A DNA stretch of 41,250 bases from Bryobacterales bacterium (GCA_022823865.1 JAJEHF010000202.1:1-41250); one strand, 5' to 3'; shown: positions 8,539 to 17,152, numbered from the stretch's first letter. Translations and numbers: made by a program. Notes: generated from the letters alone by a model not told the origin.

Positions 8539-8549
8539 GGAGCACCTTG

Positions 8550-8597
8550 ATGGGCGTGCTGCCGACACCCGCGGCGACCCCGGCGGCGATCGAATAG
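8550..8597 (+). other. 15-codon in-frame mini-ORF abutting the ATP-grasp gene
   Basis: ATG at 8550, preceded by GGGAG with an eight-base spacing, opens a 15-residue frame (MGVLPTPAATPAAIE) that ends with TAG at 8595-8597. The ATP-grasp start codon at 8598 follows immediately in the same frame. The larger gene has no Shine-Dalgarno of its own, so ribosomes probably reach it by termination and re-initiation. Alternatives are a point mutation or sequencing error that split a longer N-terminus, or a functional short peptide. Confidence 0.4.
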
Positions 8598-10052
8598 ATG
8601 AATTTCAACTCCTACGACACGGAAGGATATTACGACGAGCTATTCCACGCCGATGGCACGCCGCGCGGCAAGTTCCGCCTCCTCGTGGACCGGATCAACT
8701 CCCTGCCCGAGGGCGACTTCCAGCGACGGCAGCGTGCCGCCGAGCGCAACCTGATGCACATGGGCATCACGTTCAACGTCTACGGCGATGACCGCGGCCA
8801 GGAGAAGATCTTCCCGTTCGACCTCGTGCCGCGCTTGGTCACGGCCGAGCAGTGGGAGTGGATCGACCGGGGCCTGCGGCAGCGCATCCACGCGTTGAAC
8901 CTGTTCATCGACGATGTCTACCACGACCGCAAGGTCATCAGGGACGGTGTCGTTCCGGAAGAGATCGTCCTGTCCGCCCAAGGGTTCCGCGAACAGTGCA
9001 TCGGGCTGAAGCCGCCGCAGGGCGTTTGGTGCCACGTTACCGGCACCGACCTGGTTCGCGACTCCGACGGACAGATCTACGTGCTGGAAGACAACCTGCG
9101 GGTTCCCTCCGGCGTCTCCTACCTGCTGCAGAACCGCGCGGTGCTAAAGCAGACGTTTCCGAAGGTATTCCGCGGGTTGGGGGTGCGCCTGGTGGCGGAC
9201 TACCCCGGTCGGTTGCTCGCCATGCTCGAGGACGTGGCGCCACCGGACGCCGAGCGGCCGCAGGTGGCGGTCGTGACGCCGGGCCCTTTCAACTCGGCCT
9301 ATTTCGAACACTCGTTCCTTGCCCAGCAAATGGGCGTCGAATTGGTGGAGGGGCGCGACTTGGTCGTCGAAAACGACACGGTCTACATGCGGACCACCGC
9401 CGGCTTGGAGCGCGTCCATGTCATCTATCGCCGCATAGACGATGACTTCCTTGACCCACAGGTGTTCCGCCCCGACTCGATGCTCGGCGTTCCCGGAGTC
9501 ATGGATGCGTACCGCAAGGGTCGAGTCACTCTGGTGAACGCGCCCGGCACGGGCGTAGCCGACGACAAGGTGATCTACGCCTACGTGCCTCAGATCATCC
9601 GCTACTACTTGGGCGAGGACGCCATCATTCCCAACGTGCCGACGTACATGTGTTGGGACCCGCAGCAGCGCCAGCACGTGCTGGAGAACATCGAGCGGCT
9701 GGTAGTCAAGCCCGCGAACGAGTCGGGTGGCTACGGACTGCTCATCGGTCCGCACGCCAGCGAGAGCGAGCACGAGGAGTTTAGGCGGAGGATTCTCGCG
9801 AACAGCCGCAACTACATCGCCCAGACCACGCTGTCGCTGTCGCGCGTGCCGACCTTGGTCGAAGGCCGCTTCGAAGGCCGCCATGTCGATCTGCGGCCAT
9901 TCATTCTGTACGGGCGCGAGATCTTCGTGCTGCCGGGCGGCTTGACCCGCGTAGCCTTGCGCAAGGGGTCTTTAGTGGTGAACTCATCGCAAGGCGGCGG
10001 GAGCAAGGACACATGGGTGCTGGCGTCGGGCAAGGACGTTGCAACTGCCTAG
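8598..10052 (+). CDS. circularly permuted ATP-grasp protein (COG2308), Anbu cluster
   Basis: This 484-residue protein belongs to the COG2308 family, circularly permuted ATP-grasp enzymes predicted to form amide or peptide bonds in a way related to glutathionylspermidine synthetase. Family hallmarks include [11 protein letters not shown] at the N-terminus, [55 protein letters not shown] and the C-terminal [20 protein letters not shown]. It is the first gene of the conserved set with an alpha-E protein, Anbu and a transglutaminase. The true substrate is unknown. The start is the ATG directly after the TAG of the mini-ORF; there is no independent ribosome-binding site. The family call is firm. 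Confidence 0.95.
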   Translation: MNFNSYDTEGYYDELFHADGTPRGKFRLLVDRINSLPEGDFQRRQRAAERNLMHMGITFNVYGDDRGQEKIFPFDLVPRLVTAEQWEWIDRGLRQRIHALNLFIDDVYHDRKVIRDGVVPEEIVLSAQGFREQCIGLKPPQGVWCHVTGTDLVRDSDGQIYVLEDNLRVPSGVSYLLQNRAVLKQTFPKVFRGLGVRLVADYPGRLLAMLEDVAPPDAERPQVAVVTPGPFNSAYFEHSFLAQQMGVELVEGRDLVVENDTVYMRTTAGLERVHVIYRRIDDDFLDPQVFRPDSMLGVPGVMDAYRKGRVTLVNAPGTGVADDKVIYAYVPQIIRYYLGEDAIIPNVPTYMCWDPQQRQHVLENIERLVVKPANESGGYGLLIGPHASESEHEEFRRRILANSRNYIAQTTLSLSRVPTLVEGRFEGRHVDLRPFILYGREIFVLPGGLTRVALRKGSLVVNSSQGGGSKDTWVLASGKDVATA

Positions 10053-10104
10053 TCGCGCTTGGCTGCGCACGGGCAGGGAAATCTGAGGAGCCGGGACACG
10101 CCAG

Positions 10105-11082
10105 ATGCTGAGCCGCGTCGCAGAGTCTGTCTATTGGATGAGCCGCTATATCGAGCGCGCCGAGAACGTGGCTCGTTTCGTCGAGGTCAATGAGCACCTC
10201 ATGCTCGACCTGCCGCCCGGCCTGCCGCCGCAGTGGGGTCCGTTGGTCGAGATCACCGGCGACGCCGAAGCGTTCAACAAGGCCTACAGCGCCGCGGACC
10301 AAGAAGAGGTGTGCTGGTTCCTGACCTTCGATCCCAACAATCCCAACTCGATCATCTCCTCGTTGCGGTCCGCGCGCGAGAACGCCCGCTCGGTCCGCGA
10401 GATCCTCTCGTCAGCCGTCTGGGGCGAGATCAACGAGGCCTACCTGTACGTCGAGAGCCAGGCCAATGCTAGCAACGAGCTTTCGTACGACTTCCTCCGC
10501 CACGTGGTGCGTGCCAGCCACAGCGTTGAAGGGGCGACCAATGCAACCCTGTCTCACTCGGAAGCGTGGCACTTCAGCCGCATCGGGCGCCTCTTGGAAC
10601 GGGCCGACAAGACCACGCGCATCGTCGACATCCGCTACTTCATGCTCCTGCCCACGCCCGCCGATGTGGGCAGCCCCACCGACGACTTGCACTGGACGGC
10701 GGTCCTGCAGTCTGTGAGCGCTCTGGAGATGTATCGGCAGCGGCACGGCATGGTCCGACTCGACAAGACCGCCGAATTCTTGATCTTGGATCCGGAATTC
10801 CCGCGATCGGTGAGGAACTGCCTGCGGCGCGCTGACGAGTCGCTCCACGCCATCACTGGCACTCGGCCGGGAACCTTTCGCAATCTGGCCGAGCGCCGTC
10901 TGGGACGGCTCGTGTCGAGCCTTGACTATACTGCTGTAGACGAGGTGATCATTGAGGGCCTGCACGAGTTTCTGGACCAGCTGCAGGTCGGGCTCAATCA
11001 GACCAGCGAGGCCTTGCAGAGTTCATTCTTTGCCCCGCGAGTCACGAGTGGAGCCGGATCAGCGGGAACTGCCTTGACATGA
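10105..11082 (+). CDS. alpha-E domain protein (COG2307/DUF403), Anbu cluster
   Basis: The 325-residue protein is almost all helix-forming and begins MLSRVAESVYWMSRYIERAE, the diagnostic opening of the alpha-E family. Further conserved blocks are RSARENARSVREILS, HFSRIGRLLERADKTTRIVD and FPRSVRNCLRRADESL. Its biochemical role is not established, but it almost always accompanies a COG2308 ATP-grasp protein and a transglutaminase, and is taken to act with them. It starts 52 bases after the ligase gene; GAGGAG lies well upstream (about 15 bases) of ATG. Its TGA overlaps the Anbu start by four bases, so the two are translationally coupled. Confidence 0.94.
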   Translation: MLSRVAESVYWMSRYIERAENVARFVEVNEHLMLDLPPGLPPQWGPLVEITGDAEAFNKAYSAADQEEVCWFLTFDPNNPNSIISSLRSARENARSVREILSSAVWGEINEAYLYVESQANASNELSYDFLRHVVRASHSVEGATNATLSHSEAWHFSRIGRLLERADKTTRIVDIRYFMLLPTPADVGSPTDDLHWTAVLQSVSALEMYRQRHGMVRLDKTAEFLILDPEFPRSVRNCLRRADESLHAITGTRPGTFRNLAERRLGRLVSSLDYTAVDEVIIEGLHEFLDQLQVGLNQTSEALQSSFFAPRVTSGAGSAGTALT

Positions 11083-11834
11083 CGTTTTGTCTCGGAATCA
11101 ACGTGCAAGACGGATTGGTCGGGATCGCCGATACCAGGCTGACGTCAGGCAACGAGTGCCTGACAGCCCGAAAGGTCACCACTTACGAAACAGACGGTGG
11201 TGCGCTCTTCGTCATGACATCGGGGCTGCGCTCCATACGGGACAAGGCGCTCACATACTTTGAAGAGGCGCTGGCTGGTAGCGAGGAGCCGTTCACCAAG
11301 CTCTACCAGGTCGTCAACCTCTTTACCGACCAGGTGCGCCGAGTGTCGGGCGAGGACAAGCAGTCTCTGGTGGATGGCGGGCTGTCATTCGACATGAAGG
11401 CGTTGATCGGCGGTCAGATGAGGGACGACCAGAGGCACAAGCTGTATCTCGTCTATCCCGAAGGCAACTGGGTCGACACGGGCCGGGCGACACCGTATCA
11501 CGTGATTGGCTCGACGGGATACGGCAAGCCGATCCTCGACCGCACCCTGACATACTCGGACTCGATGCGGCACGCCTTCAAGGCGGGCTGCCTGGCATTC
11601 GACTCCACCCGCATCAGCGCGGCCGACGTTGACTTTCCGATCGATGTAGTGCTGTATGCGCCGGATTCGTTCCGCGTCGTCGAGCACCGCTTCCAGAAGG
11701 ACGACCTTGCCTCCATCTCGAACTGGTGGCAGGAGCACTTGCGCATCACGATGCGTGACCTGCCCGGGGAATGGCTGGAGGAAGCCTTTGCCAAGCTGGC
11801 TCCGAACGGCGGCGGCGAGAGCGGCCAGGACTGA
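11079..11834 (+). CDS. Anbu proteasome-like peptidase (COG3484)
   Basis: Anbu is an Ntn-hydrolase related to the HslV and 20S proteasome beta subunits. The 251-residue product begins MTFCLGI, so removal of Met exposes the Thr expected as nucleophile. Asp18 in IADTRLTSG and Lys32 in TARKVTTYE sit where the family keeps its catalytic Asp and Lys. VIGSTGYGKPILDRTL is another Anbu-typical block. Length agrees with the family (about 240-260). Structures of Anbu from other bacteria show open helical or lock-washer rings without a known unfoldase; its substrate is unknown. Here it sits third in the classic cluster, overlapping the alpha-E gene (ATGA) and 20 bases before the transglutaminase. Confidence 0.95.
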   Translation: MTFCLGINVQDGLVGIADTRLTSGNECLTARKVTTYETDGGALFVMTSGLRSIRDKALTYFEEALAGSEEPFTKLYQVVNLFTDQVRRVSGEDKQSLVDGGLSFDMKALIGGQMRDDQRHKLYLVYPEGNWVDTGRATPYHVIGSTGYGKPILDRTLTYSDSMRHAFKAGCLAFDSTRISAADVDFPIDVVLYAPDSFRVVEHRFQKDDLASISNWWQEHLRITMRDLPGEWLEEAFAKLAPNGGGESGQD

Positions 11835-11854
11835 CGCCCGCGGCAGTGCCGAGC

Positions 11855-12706
11855 ATGCGCTTCGTTGCGAGCCACACGACGCGGTTTCGCTATAGCAAGC
11901 CGGTATATTTGGAGCCGCACGTTATTCGACTCAGGCCCAGGTGCGACGGCTTCCAGCGCCTGCTGCGATACCGGCTCAGGGTGACGCCGGAACCGGAATT
12001 GCTCAGTGAAGCGTTGGATGTCGAGGGCAACGTCGTTGCGCATGCGTGGTTCTCTGGCCTCACACAGACGCTGGAAGTCACCAGCGAGTTTGAGGTCGAG
12101 ACGCTGCGGATCAATCCGTTCGATTACTTGGTCATTGGCGACGGCACGGGAAAGCTGCCCTTCGAATACGCCGTGACCGTTCGCGGTCGCCTCGCGTCAT
12201 CGCTGGCGCGGCCGGCAGGGGCCGATCCTGCCGTCGACGAGTTCCTGCGCCCGATCCTTGCTCGGTCCGGGCGCCAGCCGCTGGCGTTTCTCAGCGTGCT
12301 CAACCAAGCGATTCACGAAGCATGCGCAGTGACCGTGCGCGAGCACGGCGAGCCGCTGCTGCCCGCCCAGACACTGACCGCCGAGCGTGTCGCCTGTCGC
12401 GACCTCGCCGTCCTCTTCATGGATTGTTGCCGTGCCGTCGGCATCGCCGCCCGCTTCGTGAGCGGTTACCAAGAGCAAGGATCTGGCACCCGCTTCATGC
12501 ATGCTTGGGCGGAGGTGTACCTGCCGGGCGGGGGCTGGCGTGGATACGATCCCACGCAGGGCTTGGCGGTAGCCGACCGGCATGTAGCGGTGGCTGCTGG
12601 GAACTCACCTTCCGAGGCCAGTCCCATACAGGGCAGCTACCGGGGGGACGCCGAGGCAGCGCCGCTGAAGGCCGAGATCCGGATCGGCCGGCCGGACAAC
12701 GGGTAG
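11855..12706 (+). CDS. transglutaminase-like cysteine peptidase (COG1305), Anbu cluster
   Basis: The 283-residue protein has the bacterial transglutaminase N-terminal beta domain (about 1-90, with SHTTRFRYSKPVYLEPHVIR) and a transglutaminase-like core. The catalytic triad is intact: Cys181 in VACRDLAVLF, His216 in FMHAWAEVYLPGGGW and Asp232 in GYDPTQG. No signal peptide is seen, so it acts in the cytoplasm. Relatives may cleave or form isopeptide-type bonds; in this cluster it has been proposed to counteract or complement the ATP-grasp ligase. I chose ATG 11855, which gives the family N-terminus and lies 20 bases after Anbu. An upstream in-frame ATG at 11771 would lie inside Anbu. Confidence 0.93.
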   Translation: MRFVASHTTRFRYSKPVYLEPHVIRLRPRCDGFQRLLRYRLRVTPEPELLSEALDVEGNVVAHAWFSGLTQTLEVTSEFEVETLRINPFDYLVIGDGTGKLPFEYAVTVRGRLASSLARPAGADPAVDEFLRPILARSGRQPLAFLSVLNQAIHEACAVTVREHGEPLLPAQTLTAERVACRDLAVLFMDCCRAVGIAARFVSGYQEQGSGTRFMHAWAEVYLPGGGWRGYDPTQGLAVADRHVAVAAGNSPSEASPIQGSYRGDAEAAPLKAEIRIGRPDNG

Positions 12707-12715
12707 CCGGCCGGC
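12687..12715 (+). terminator. 9-bp GC hairpin across the transglutaminase stop
   Basis: GCCGGCCGG (12687-12695) and CCGGCCGGC (12707-12715) form a perfect nine-pair, all-GC stem with an 11-base loop that includes the TAG stop codon. No T-run follows, so this is not a classic intrinsic terminator. It may still pause polymerase, protect the 3' end of the Anbu-cluster mRNA or set a boundary before the next promoter. Confidence 0.35.
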
Positions 12716-12834
12716 ACCGACGAGCGATGCAGGCCGGGGTTCCGGAGGCGATACGGCAGCGCGCTGCACGGTTCGATGAGCGAGGGCCGGTCTGGCTGAC
12801 CCACAGGCCGGCGGCCCCTGGCCGAGCGGGTGGG

Positions 12835-12840
12835 TAAAAT
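12835..12840 (+). promoter_or_regulatory. -10 box TAAAAT, leaderless start predicted
   Basis: TAAAAT differs from the -10 consensus at one position and ends eight bases before the GTG at 12849. This spacing puts the expected transcription start at the start codon. No -35 or Shine-Dalgarno sequence is visible in the GC-rich surroundings. Confidence 0.5.
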
Positions 12841-12848
12841 AGGCGTCC

Positions 12849-14597
12849 GTGGCCTCTTCAGATTCTCGCGCTCCCAGAGCAATTCGCTACGAGCCCGACG
12901 AAAGCCCGCCTGTTGCGCTGTCGCTTGGTTTGGGGATGCAGTACGCGCTGCTCAGCATCAGCGGCATCGTACTCACGCCCGCAGTCGTGATCCGGTCGGC
13001 CGGCACGGGCGAAGACTACCTGGTGTGGGCCGTATTTGCAGGTCTTTGCGTGTGTGGCGTCTCCACATTCGTCCAAGCCGTCAGAGTCGGGCGTGTCGGC
13101 GCTGGCTATATCCTGCTGATGGGAACCTCGGGAGCCTTCATCGCGGTCTCGGTGTCCGCGCTGGTAGAGGGCGGCCCGGGCCTGCTCGCGGCGCTGGTGA
13201 TCGCGTCCTCGCTGTTCCAGTTCCTGCTCGCCTCGCATCTCTCGCTGCTTCGACGGGTTATCACTCCGCTGGTGGCTGGCACGGTCATAATGCTGATCGC
13301 CGTCACGATCGTTCCGATTCTGTTCGAGATGTTGGCGAACGTGCCCGAGGGAACGCCCGCGGGCGGCGCTCAGGCTTGCGCCGGCGCGACCTTTGTCACG
13401 ACTACGGCGCTGGCCTTGCTCGCCTCGGGAGCCTGGCGGCTGTGGGCGCCCGTAATCGGCGTGGGGGCAGGCTGTGTCGTGGCGTCGTTCTACGGGTTGT
13501 ACGACACTTCGATGATTGCCGCTGCTCCGTGGATCGGCCTGCCGACAACGGGCTGGCCCGGGATCGATCTGAGTTTCGATACGTCGTTCTGGGCGCTGCT
13601 GCCGCTCTTCGTCTTGGTGACAATCGTTGGTGCCATCGAAACGATCGGGGATGCCATCGGTATCCAGCAGGTCTCGTGGCGCGAGCCGCGCGCCACTGAC
13701 TTCCGAGCCGTGCAGGGAGCGGTGGCGGCCGATGGACTGGGCAACCTCCTTTCAGGCTTGACGTGCACCGTGCCCAACACCACGTACTCCTCGAGCGTGG
13801 CCATCACCGAGTTGACAGGCGTTGCCGCGCGCTCGGTAGGCGTTTGCATCGGAGGCCTGTTTGTGGCCGCAGCGTTCATTCCGAAGCTCGCCGCGATCAT
13901 CCTGGCGATCCCGGATCCAGTCGTATCGGCCTACGTGCTGGTGCTGTTGGCGATTCTGTTCGCGCTGGGCATTCGTATTGCTATCAAGGACGGCCTGGAC
14001 TATCGCAAGAGCGTCGTTGTCGGAGTTGCGTTTTGGCTCGGTGTCGGGTTTCAAAACCAGCAGATCTTCGCCGACAGCTTGGGTGAGCTCGGTGCATCGA
14101 TCCTCGGCAATGGCATGACGGCTGGCGGTTTGGCCGCGGTCTTGATGGTAGTTGCAATGCAAGCGACCAAGCCGAAGCGGCTCACTCTCAAGACGACCCT
14201 GACGGCCAAGTCGCTACCGGGGGTCGATTCGTTCCTTAGCGACTTCGCCGAGCAGCGGCGCTGGGACGAAGAATCCGCGAACCGCCTGCGCGCCGCCGGG
14301 GAAGAGGCGATCCTGAGCCTGGTGCCAACAGATGAAGACGGGGAGTCCGCAGGTCCTCCGAAGCACTTGCTCTTGGCTCTGTCCGGTGATCGCAATGCCG
14401 CGGAGATGGAGTTTATGGCCTCGACGGCTGAAGAGAATATCGAGGATCGGATTGCACTGCTGGGCCGCTGGGCAGACCAAGGCGGGGAGGAGCCGATCTC
14501 GCTGAAGCTGTTGCGGCACTACGCCAGTTCGGTGCGCCACCAGCAGTACCACGACATCGACATCGTCACCGTGCGCGTGGAGAGGCAAAGCGGTTAG
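12849..14597 (+). CDS. NCS2 (nucleobase/ascorbate) family permease with C-terminal ATPase-like domain
   Basis: Residues 20 to about 440 form the multi-helix core of an NCS2 transporter, a family that mostly moves xanthine, uric acid or uracil with protons. FVLVTIVGAIETIGDA corresponds to the family's TM8 motif and SSSVAITELTGVAARSVG to its signature region, but the usual QNxG is SSVA here, so substrate preference cannot be read off. After the last helix a soluble domain of about 130 residues follows, with LRAAGEEAILSL and LRHYASSVRHQQYHDIDIVT. It vaguely resembles HATPase-like regulatory domains and is absent from ordinary NCS2 permeases of 430-480 residues. The start is GTG at 12849, eight bases after a -10 box; GTG use is supported by the lack of a better start. 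Confidence 0.9.
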   Translation: MASSDSRAPRAIRYEPDESPPVALSLGLGMQYALLSISGIVLTPAVVIRSAGTGEDYLVWAVFAGLCVCGVSTFVQAVRVGRVGAGYILLMGTSGAFIAVSVSALVEGGPGLLAALVIASSLFQFLLASHLSLLRRVITPLVAGTVIMLIAVTIVPILFEMLANVPEGTPAGGAQACAGATFVTTTALALLASGAWRLWAPVIGVGAGCVVASFYGLYDTSMIAAAPWIGLPTTGWPGIDLSFDTSFWALLPLFVLVTIVGAIETIGDAIGIQQVSWREPRATDFRAVQGAVAADGLGNLLSGLTCTVPNTTYSSSVAITELTGVAARSVGVCIGGLFVAAAFIPKLAAIILAIPDPVVSAYVLVLLAILFALGIRIAIKDGLDYRKSVVVGVAFWLGVGFQNQQIFADSLGELGASILGNGMTAGGLAAVLMVVAMQATKPKRLTLKTTLTAKSLPGVDSFLSDFAEQRRWDEESANRLRAAGEEAILSLVPTDEDGESAGPPKHLLLALSGDRNAAEMEFMASTAEENIEDRIALLGRWADQGGEEPISLKLLRHYASSVRHQQYHDIDIVTVRVERQSG

Positions 14598-14911
14598 ACG
14601 GGCGTTGAGACCCCTGCTCGCCAGAGACGAGCGTTCTGGCTGTGACCGTCGTAGGTGGTCCGCCAGAACCGCGGTCGAGAGCGTCCTTGGAATCGTTCCC
14701 GCTGGTAACTCGGCACATTTGGTTCCGGCGCGATTGATTCCGACGGTCGCTGTCGCGCAGAGGGCCGGAAATCGCGCTCGCGGGGCGTAGGCCGTAGCGT
14801 GCCGGATGCAGCGTTGTCGTGTGCCGGAGAACTGCGGTCGAGGCGGCGGTGCGCTGCGCTATTGTAAAACTGCGAACGGGCCATGCTCGGCTCGCGGAGC
14901 AGTCCTGGCCT
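14598..14911. other. intergenic region with an imperfect 15-bp direct repeat
   Basis: These 314 bases separate the permease from recD2. AGAACCGCGGTCGAG (14665-14679) recurs as AGAACTGCGGTCGAG (14828-14842), 14 of 15 identical, in the same orientation 163 bases apart. The recD2 frame stays open leftward to a GTG at 14819, but residues upstream of 14912 are outside the family alignment. No T-tract terminator or clear promoter is visible. Confidence 0.35.
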
Positions 14912-17152
14912 GTGGACCAGCAAGCGCAGATTCTCGAACGCGAGGTTCTGTCGGGCTCGGTCGAGCGGGTCGTATTCCATAATCCTGAGAACGGGTTCTG
15001 CGTTCTGCGCGTACAGGTTCGCGGGTTGCGGGAATTGCAGGCTGTGGTCGGCCGGACGCCTGCGGTCAGCCCCGGCCAATGGATCACGGCATCTGGCCAG
15101 TGGGTGAATGACCGCTCTCACGGGCGGCAGTTCGAGGCCTCTTACATCAAGGCTTCTGCGCCGGAATCGGACTCCGGCATCGAGAAGTACCTGGGCTCCG
15201 GCGCGATTCCCGGCATTGGTCCGGTCTACGCCAAGAAGCTCGTCTCCGAATTCAGCGGCGATGTCTTCAAGGTGATAGAGACCGATCCGGCGCGATTGCG
15301 GGAAGTGCCGGGCATCGGTCCGGTCCGCGCCAAGCGCATCATCGAGGCGTGGGACGAACAAAAGGTCGTGCGGGAAATCATGATCTTCCTGCACACCCAC
15401 GGCATCGGCTCGGCCCGGGCGGCACGGATTTACAAGACGTACGGCGCGGATGCCTTGCAGGTGATGAGCGAGAACCCGTACGTGCTTTCAAGGGACATTC
15501 GGGGTATCGGATTCAAGGTTGCCGACAGCATTGCGATGAAGCTCGGCGTGGACCGAGGCTCTCCGGTTCGCATCCGCGCCGGCATCGGCTACGCGCTGAG
15601 CGAGGCCATGGGCGACGGGCACTGCGGCTTGCCGCGCGAGGAACTGCTCCGCTCGGCCAAGGAACTGCTCGGTGTCGCTCCCGATCGGATCGAGCCGGCC
15701 CTGCGGTCGGAGATCGAGGAGGGCAGTGTCGTCGAGGACAGCGTAGGGGAAGAGCCGTGCTTGTTCCTGTCCCGCCTCCATCGCGCCGAGCGGGGGATCG
15801 CCAAGGCGCTGAGCGCGTCGTTGCGCGGAGCGCCGCCATGGCCCCGGGTGAACACGGACCGGGCCGTCCCATGGGTCGAGCGGCAGATCGATCTCAGACT
15901 GGCCCCGAGCCAGATCGAAGCCGTGCGCTTGGCGTTGCGGTCCAAGGTGATGGTGATCACCGGCGGTCCAGGCGTGGGCAAGACCACGATTGTCAACGCC
16001 ATCTTAAGGATCCTGCAGGCCAAGGGAGTCGCGATCGGACTATGCGCGCCGACGGGCCGGGCGGCCAAGCGGCTTGCCGAGACCTCCGGCATGGAAGCCA
16101 AGACGATCCACCGTCTGCTTGAGTTCGATCCCGGTCGCCCCGGATTCCGCCGCAACGCCGACAAGCCCTTGGAATGCGACTTGCTTGTGGTGGACGAGAC
16201 CTCGATGGTCGACGTGTCGCTGATGAACTCGCTGATGCGGGCGCTGCCCGGGCGCGCGGCTCTGCTGCTGGTCGGAGATGTCGATCAGCTCCCCTCCGTC
16301 GGCCCGGGCCAAGTGCTGGCCGACCTGATCGCGAGCGAAGCGGTGCCCGTCGCGCGCTTGGTCGAAGTCTTTCGACAGGCTGCTAGCAGCCGCATCGTCG
16401 TCAACGCGCACCGGGTCAATCGCGGCGACCTGCCGGAGCTTGGCAAGCCGGAAGGGGAAAGCGACTTCTACTTCGTTCCGGCCGACGTGCCGGATGACGC
16501 GATCAAGAAGACCGTGGAAATGGTGCGCAGCCGGATTCCGCAGCGCTTCGGGCTCGATCCGGTGCGCGACATCCAAGTGCTGTGCCCAATGAACCGTGGC
16601 GCTATCGGTGCCGGCGCGTTCAATACCGTGCTCCAGGGTGCCCTCAATCCGCCCGGCGAGCAGAAGCTGGAACGGTTCGGGTGGAGCTTCGTCCCGGGCG
16701 ACAAAGTGATGCAAGTCGAGAATGACTACGACCGCGATGTGTACAACGGCGATATCGGCAGGATCGAATCGCTGGATCTGGAAGACGGGATGATCGTGGT
16801 GGATTTCGATGGACGCAAGGTCGACTACACCCTGCGCGATCTCGACATGCTGGTTCCGGCGTTCGCCACCACGATCCACAAGAGCCAAGGCTCCGAGTAT
16901 CCCGCTGTGGTGATCCCGCTCATGGACCGCCACTTCGTCATGTTGCAGCGCAACTTGCTCTACACCGCGATCACGCGGGGCAAGCGACTTGTCGTGCTCG
17001 TCGGCCAGCGCAGCGCGGTGAGGCGAGCCGTGCAGACATCGACGCAGTCGCGCCGCTGGTCCAAGCTGCGGGAGCTCTTGCAGGCCGGTGCCGGGGCCGG
17101 CTCGGACCGGCAGGGCAGGTTGGAAGGTACCGGCGAGGCCGGCTTCGCCTAG
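14912..17152 (+). CDS. recD2: RecD2-type ATP-dependent DNA helicase
   Basis: RecD2 is a 5'-3' SF1B helicase acting in DNA repair independently of RecBC. The 746-residue protein shows the expected parts: an N-terminal OB-like region (LSGSVERVVFHNPENGFCVL), helix-hairpin-helix repeats (IPGIGPVYAKKLV, VPGIGPVRAKRII), Walker A GGPGVGKT (351-358), motif II DETSMVD (from 428), GDVDQLPSVGPG, and the C-terminal TTIHKSQGSEYPAVV and YTAITRGKRLVVLVG. Length fits the family (720-750). I chose GTG 14912 because the family homology begins about ten residues later; GTG 14819 in frame is an alternative. Its TAG shares CTAG with the stop of the convergent lolD gene. Confidence 0.94.
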   Translation: MDQQAQILEREVLSGSVERVVFHNPENGFCVLRVQVRGLRELQAVVGRTPAVSPGQWITASGQWVNDRSHGRQFEASYIKASAPESDSGIEKYLGSGAIPGIGPVYAKKLVSEFSGDVFKVIETDPARLREVPGIGPVRAKRIIEAWDEQKVVREIMIFLHTHGIGSARAARIYKTYGADALQVMSENPYVLSRDIRGIGFKVADSIAMKLGVDRGSPVRIRAGIGYALSEAMGDGHCGLPREELLRSAKELLGVAPDRIEPALRSEIEEGSVVEDSVGEEPCLFLSRLHRAERGIAKALSASLRGAPPWPRVNTDRAVPWVERQIDLRLAPSQIEAVRLALRSKVMVITGGPGVGKTTIVNAILRILQAKGVAIGLCAPTGRAAKRLAETSGMEAKTIHRLLEFDPGRPGFRRNADKPLECDLLVVDETSMVDVSLMNSLMRALPGRAALLLVGDVDQLPSVGPGQVLADLIASEAVPVARLVEVFRQAASSRIVVNAHRVNRGDLPELGKPEGESDFYFVPADVPDDAIKKTVEMVRSRIPQRFGLDPVRDIQVLCPMNRGAIGAGAFNTVLQGALNPPGEQKLERFGWSFVPGDKVMQVENDYDRDVYNGDIGRIESLDLEDGMIVVDFDGRKVDYTLRDLDMLVPAFATTIHKSQGSEYPAVVIPLMDRHFVMLQRNLLYTAITRGKRLVVLVGQRSAVRRAVQTSTQSRRWSKLRELLQAGAGAGSDRQGRLEGTGEAGFA

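Larger units (their letters stand above)
7855..8597. other. gene-free flank between the methyltransferase and the Anbu cluster
   Basis: About 740 bases hold no convincing protein gene. Open frames of 85-180 codons occur on both strands but have scrambled composition, no domain and mutual overlap. The right end carries an extended -10 (8530-8538) and a 15-codon mini-ORF (8550-8597) ahead of the ATP-grasp gene. No tRNA fold, insertion-sequence end or clear direct repeat was seen. With 4692-5175 it brackets the restriction-modification pair. Confidence 0.4.

Noticed and set aside
8246..8791. 181-codon plus-strand frame overlapping the ATP-grasp start
   Set aside because: Its second half lies inside the ATP-grasp gene in another frame and its first half looks random.
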